Part shown: piece after piece, positions 61,108 through 64,000 of the stretch
Layout: every line of letters begins with the position of its first letter
Numbering within the stretch: the stretch's first letter is position 1
Assembly: GCA_910587035.1 (NCBI GenBank)
Contig: CAJUMQ010000005.1
Coordinates: 62,001-126,000 of the forward strand
Reading direction: 5' to 3'
DNA from: an uncultured Desulfovibrio sp.
GTDB lineage: Bacteria; Desulfobacterota; Desulfovibrionia; Desulfovibrionales; Desulfovibrionaceae
Length of the DNA stretch: 64,000 nucleotides
The notes under the pieces: generated by a model
What the model saw: only the letters and a program-made list of their open reading frames with translations
What the model was told of the DNA's origin: nothing
The model's database searches: none
Program-made: the position numbers and the translations under genes

Positions 61108-61407
61108 GCCAAACTCCCCTATTTGACATTTTTGCTTATATTAAAGCGCCACATCTTAAAGGTGTAAAAAGCCATTGGCCGGGGGGACGTTCAAAACCGG
61201 TGTCTGAATCTTTGCAGCAATGCACAGGGCGCATGGCGGCATTTATGAGGTTCAGGAATGTACATTCTGAACGCCCCCGGGAATTATTGCAAATTGCGCC
61301 TGAAAATGATCCTTAATGGCGAAATAAATTTGCCCTGGCCAATTTTCTCCATAACGGTTTGTTCATTTGCATTGGCAAACCGCTGGCCAGCTTTTAAAAA
61401 CCAGTAT
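61108..61407 (-). other. Intergenic region between tctC and tctB
   Basis: About 300 bp. It contains an imperfect inverted repeat at 61250-61272 (arms GTTCAG and CTGAAC around a palindromic AATGTACATT and one unpaired G). No gene recognised. The repeat may fold as an intercistronic hairpin that lowers tctB relative to tctC. Confidence 0.45.
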
Positions 61408-62367
61408 CTATTTGGGATAAAGATTGCTCACAACATCGCGGCAGAATTTTTCCTGATCGCTGATGAGCTTGGCATATTCCTTGTTATCCTTGAAATCTAT
61501 GGTCTGGCCAGCCTTTTTGTGGGCAGCGATATTCTCGGGATCCTGCATGGTCTTTTTGAATGCGTCCACATAGAATTCAATTATTTCAGGAGGTGTGCCT
61601 TTGGGCGCAACTATGCCGCGCGCAGAGCCATACCACTTGTCATAGAGGCCATTTTCCTTGAGGGTAGGCACGTCCGGCAGTTCGGGCAGGCGTTCCTCGG
61701 CAAACACGCCAAGCACGCGCAGTTCAGGCTTGTCACCCTTGATCAGGGGCATCACATCGGCGACCTTTGCGCAGGTAAAATCAACCTCTCCCTGACGCAG
61801 GGCAAGAAGCTGGTCAGCTGTGCCGCCATAGGGGATGGCTTTATAGTCAAACTTGCCGCTTTGCGCCAAAAGCTGGGCGGCAGTGTGGTTGGATGCCTCA
61901 ACACCATTGGTTGATGCCCTGTGGGTAGGTTTTTGCTGGCATGCAGCCACAAGATCCTTGATTGATTTCCAGGGGCTGTCTGCCTTTACCGCCACAACGC
62001 CAGTCTCTGAAAGATGATTGGCTATGGGCACAATATCCGCTACCGAAAATGTTGAACCAGGCTGCGTGGCCAGAGTGGTGAATGTGGGCAGATTTATAAA
62101 GCCGATGGTCTGCCCATCCGGTTTGGCATTTACCAGTTCTGTCCAGCCAATCTTGCCATCGGCTCCTGGCAGGTTTCTGATTATCAGCGTTTTGCCAATA
62201 TTTTTTTCGGCCTGGGACGCCAGGAGCCTTGCGCCGGTATCGGTGCCGGAACCGGCCTTGTAGGCCACAATCACATCGACATCTCCGCTGGGAGCCCATG
62301 CGGCGTGGGCGGCCATGGGCATTGAGGCGAATATCGCCAGAGCCGCAAGTGTGAGAAGTTTTTTCAT
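61408..62367 (-). CDS. TctC-family periplasmic solute-binding protein
   Basis: A 319-residue protein with a cleavable signal peptide (LAALAIFASMPMAAHAAW), then DVIVAYKAGSGTD, a version of the 'V..PGGGxD' motif of Bug/TctC proteins, and DKWYGSARGIVAPKGTPPEI near the end. It binds a carboxylate such as citrate in the periplasm; the ligand is not determinable. I chose the ATG at 62367, with AAGGGAGAG upstream; an in-frame ATG nine codons earlier lacks a ribosome site. It is the first gene of the tct group. Confidence 0.9.
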   Translation of the reverse strand: MKKLLTLAALAIFASMPMAAHAAWAPSGDVDVIVAYKAGSGTDTGARLLASQAEKNIGKTLIIRNLPGADGKIGWTELVNAKPDGQTIGFINLPTFTTLATQPGSTFSVADIVPIANHLSETGVVAVKADSPWKSIKDLVAACQQKPTHRASTNGVEASNHTAAQLLAQSGKFDYKAIPYGGTADQLLALRQGEVDFTCAKVADVMPLIKGDKPELRVLGVFAEERLPELPDVPTLKENGLYDKWYGSARGIVAPKGTPPEIIEFYVDAFKKTMQDPENIAAHKKAGQTIDFKDNKEYAKLISDQEKFCRDVVSNLYPK

Positions 62368-62445
62368 TGCACTCTCCCTTGATGAATAATGCATTTATTA
62401 TGAGCTGCTGGTATTGTGTTGCAACCCATCATTTTTGGCAAGTAC

Positions 62446-64000
62446 TCAATTTGCCTTGCGTGTAAAAATGCGTTTTGCGGCGCGGCTGCACAAGGTTATA
62501 TAATCGGGAGCAATAATTGCTGCCAGAAGCAAAAAACAGATTCCGAAAACCACTCCACAAGCCACCAGATGGATACAGGCAGACACAAATGGCGGCATTG
62601 TGGCATAAGCATGCGCCAAAGCATTATCTGTCAGCCATGACATGGCTGCGGCCGGCAGGGAGCATGCGAGCGATTTTATACACACAAGGCCCAGCCCCTT
62701 GAAGGCGGCTCCCCCCTGTCTGCGCAGCCAGATCAGCATAAGCCAGATTACATAAAGGCTGATGCTGGCCCCGGAAATTGCGGCAACAGCCCATGCGCCA
62801 GTTGGCACGGCAATAAGATAATAGGCGGGGATGCAGATAATTGTGGCGATTGTGCCTGTGATGGCCGGCGTAAGTGTATCCTCAAGGGCATAATACCCGC
62901 GCACAAGAACCATGTATATAATCCAGAAAGGCGCAGGCAGGAGCATTAGCTGTGTCAATGGTATGCAGGCCAGGGTTTCTTCAGGACCAAAACGCCCTCC
63001 CTGAAAGATAATGGCTAGAATGGGACCGGCAGAGGCTGTCATTAATAGGGAGCAGGGTATAATCAGCATGCATCCTGCGGCCATGGCCTTTTTCAGGGTA
63101 CCATTAAATGCGCAAATGTCATTGTCGGCCAGCAGCTTTACAAGAAAGGGATAAGAAGCCATGGCCATGGCCTGCCCCATGAGAGCCACAGGCACCTGGG
63201 CTATGCGCCTGCCATAATTGAGCAGACTGACGCTGCCTTCACCAAGCATGCTCCCAAATACGCGCAAGAATTGCTCATCCAGCATTATCACGGTCTGGCC
63301 GAGCATGAGGGGCAGGGCGATGAGCAAAAACTTCCCTAGCCAGGGGTGTTTCCAGACTGGTTGCAACATAAGCCCTCCCCTCGCCGCCACCAGCATGGGG
63401 AGCAGAAATGCTCCGCAAAGCGCGCCCACGGTGACGCCGATACAATAGCCTGTCATGCCAAATTCAGCCCCCGCCTCTCCCCATAGCAATGGCAGACACA
63501 GGCCGCAGATAATGATAAGGCCATTGTAGATGAGAGGGGTTAAGGCTGGCACAGCAAATTGCCGCCTCAGGAGCAGGAGGGCTGTATAGGTTGATCCGGA
63601 GAGAAAAAAAATCTGCGCTGGCAGAATTATGCGCATGAAAAAGGCAAGTCTTGCGCGTTGAGCCTCATCAAATCCAGGGGCCACAATCCCGGCCAGGTGA
63701 AATGCGAAAATTTCTCCAATAGCCGTGAATAGTGTGGACGCAATAAACATCCATAGGCAGATGCATGAAAAAAAGCGCCAGGCTTCGTCGGTGTTTTGTT
63801 GGAAACCCCTTGCCAGCAAGGGAATTATTGTTATGGACATGAAGCCGCCGGCCAGCAGGTAATTTATAATGTCCGGCACCACAAAAGCGGCAAAATACAT
63901 GTCCGCTTCTCCGCTGGCGCCAAATTGCCAGGAAATGATCTTGTCTCGCACAAGACCCATCAGACGTGACAAAAAAGCGCTGGCCGCCAGAATCAGGGCG
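62446..64000 (-). CDS. murJ: MurJ lipid II flippase (5' end beyond window)
   Basis: At least 518 residues, open through the window end. The beginning seen (ALILAASAFLSRLMGLVRDK) lies at the first MurJ transmembrane helix, so only a short N-terminus is missing. Other motifs: MYFAAFVVPDIINYLLAGG, GRRIAQVPVALMGQAMAMASYP and MVLVRGYYALEDTLTPAI, matching MurJ/MviN; about fourteen membrane segments are expected. It flips the peptidoglycan precursor lipid II to the periplasm. It is upstream of tctC on the same strand, with a 78-bp gap. Confidence 0.93.
   Translation of the reverse strand, partial: ALILAASAFLSRLMGLVRDKIISWQFGASGEADMYFAAFVVPDIINYLLAGGFMSITIIPLLARGFQQNTDEAWRFFSCICLWMFIASTLFTAIGEIFAFHLAGIVAPGFDEAQRARLAFFMRIILPAQIFFLSGSTYTALLLLRRQFAVPALTPLIYNGLIIICGLCLPLLWGEAGAEFGMTGYCIGVTVGALCGAFLLPMLVAARGGLMLQPVWKHPWLGKFLLIALPLMLGQTVIMLDEQFLRVFGSMLGEGSVSLLNYGRRIAQVPVALMGQAMAMASYPFLVKLLADNDICAFNGTLKKAMAAGCMLIIPCSLLMTASAGPILAIIFQGGRFGPEETLACIPLTQLMLLPAPFWIIYMVLVRGYYALEDTLTPAITGTIATIICIPAYYLIAVPTGAWAVAAISGASISLYVIWLMLIWLRRQGGAAFKGLGLVCIKSLACSLPAAAMSWLTDNALAHAYATMPPFVSACIHLVACGVVFGICFLLLAAIIAPDYITLCSRAAKRIFTRKAN

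Noticed and set aside
1..64000. tRNA, rRNA, CRISPR array or prophage
   Set aside because: No T-loop-like GTTCGAATC pattern, rRNA stretch, regularly spaced repeats or phage structural genes were seen when reading both strands. A covariance-model search would be needed to be sure.

Overview
The window reads as the chromosome of a Gram-negative sulfidogenic bacterium of the Desulfovibrionaceae (Desulfobacterota), genus not determined. The evidence is a canonical DsrC with both C-terminal cysteines, a six-subunit Coo-type [NiFe] hydrogenase followed by hypA and cooF in the order I recall from Desulfovibrio vulgaris, a rubredoxin with the rare C-x4-C spacing, and the run fabG-acpP-fabF-glyA-dCMP deaminase-ribD-ribE-ribH-nusB-leuS-holA. 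MltA, MltB, HflKC, Skp and FabZ indicate a double membrane. No rRNA, tRNA, CRISPR array or prophage was found. Codon style is uniform except for an IS-scarred patch near 58.4-60.6 kb.

Layout. 0-5 kb (minus): an acyl-CoA synthetase cut by the window edge, a second FabF-type ketosynthase, an MltB-like transglycosylase and hflKC. 5-11 kb: rubredoxin, a large unknown membrane protein with a YbgC-type thioesterase, and mltA, whose start codon lies inside the first codons of the divergent thioesterase gene; then a HerA/YjgR-type ATPase and a small anchored unknown. 11-22 kb (plus): fatty-acid, one-carbon, riboflavin, nusB, leuS and holA genes, mostly overlapping. 22.5-27 kb: radC, lon, prmC and a small acidic protein. 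27-30 kb (minus): a complete polar amino-acid ABC transporter. 30.7-33 kb: a polyprenyl sugar transferase and a GT9 glycosyltransferase facing fabZ and skp. 33.7-41.9 kb: an AmiC-type amidase, a lone LarC C-terminal-half protein, a CBS protein, dsrC, a class A PBP and trmI. 42-45.5 kb: a DJ-1/PfpI protein, a copper P-type ATPase and a divergent CopZ-like chaperone. 45.6-47 kb: an M99 (Csd4/Pgp1-type) cell-shape carboxypeptidase. 47.2-55.9 kb: cooMKL-(new small gene)-XUH-hypA-cooF, closed by two tandem terminators. 56-58.3 kb: a chemoreceptor. 58.5-60.5 kb: ISL3 and IS3 remnants around a GNAT acetyltransferase. 60.6-62.4 kb: tctB and tctC without tctA. 62.4 kb to the edge: murJ.

How it fits together. 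The Coo complex should couple ferredoxin oxidation/H2 turnover to ion movement through the very large CooM and the CooK membrane subunit. No CO dehydrogenase or CooA gene is visible here, so its partner must be encoded elsewhere. DsrC links the cell to sulfite reduction. Envelope building and remodelling is the other theme: two transglycosylases, AmiC, PBP1A, the M99 carboxypeptidase and MurJ.

Best candidates for something undescribed: (i) a 53-codon gene at 52446-52607, fitted between cooL and cooX by a 4-bp overlap and a 1-bp gap, encoding a single C-x2-C-x2-C-x3-C motif; (ii) a dyad operator (10-nt arms, 3-nt centre) present at 5014-5036, 11072-11094 and 12488-12510, twice beside fatty-acid synthesis genes; two of those regions also share a second conserved element.
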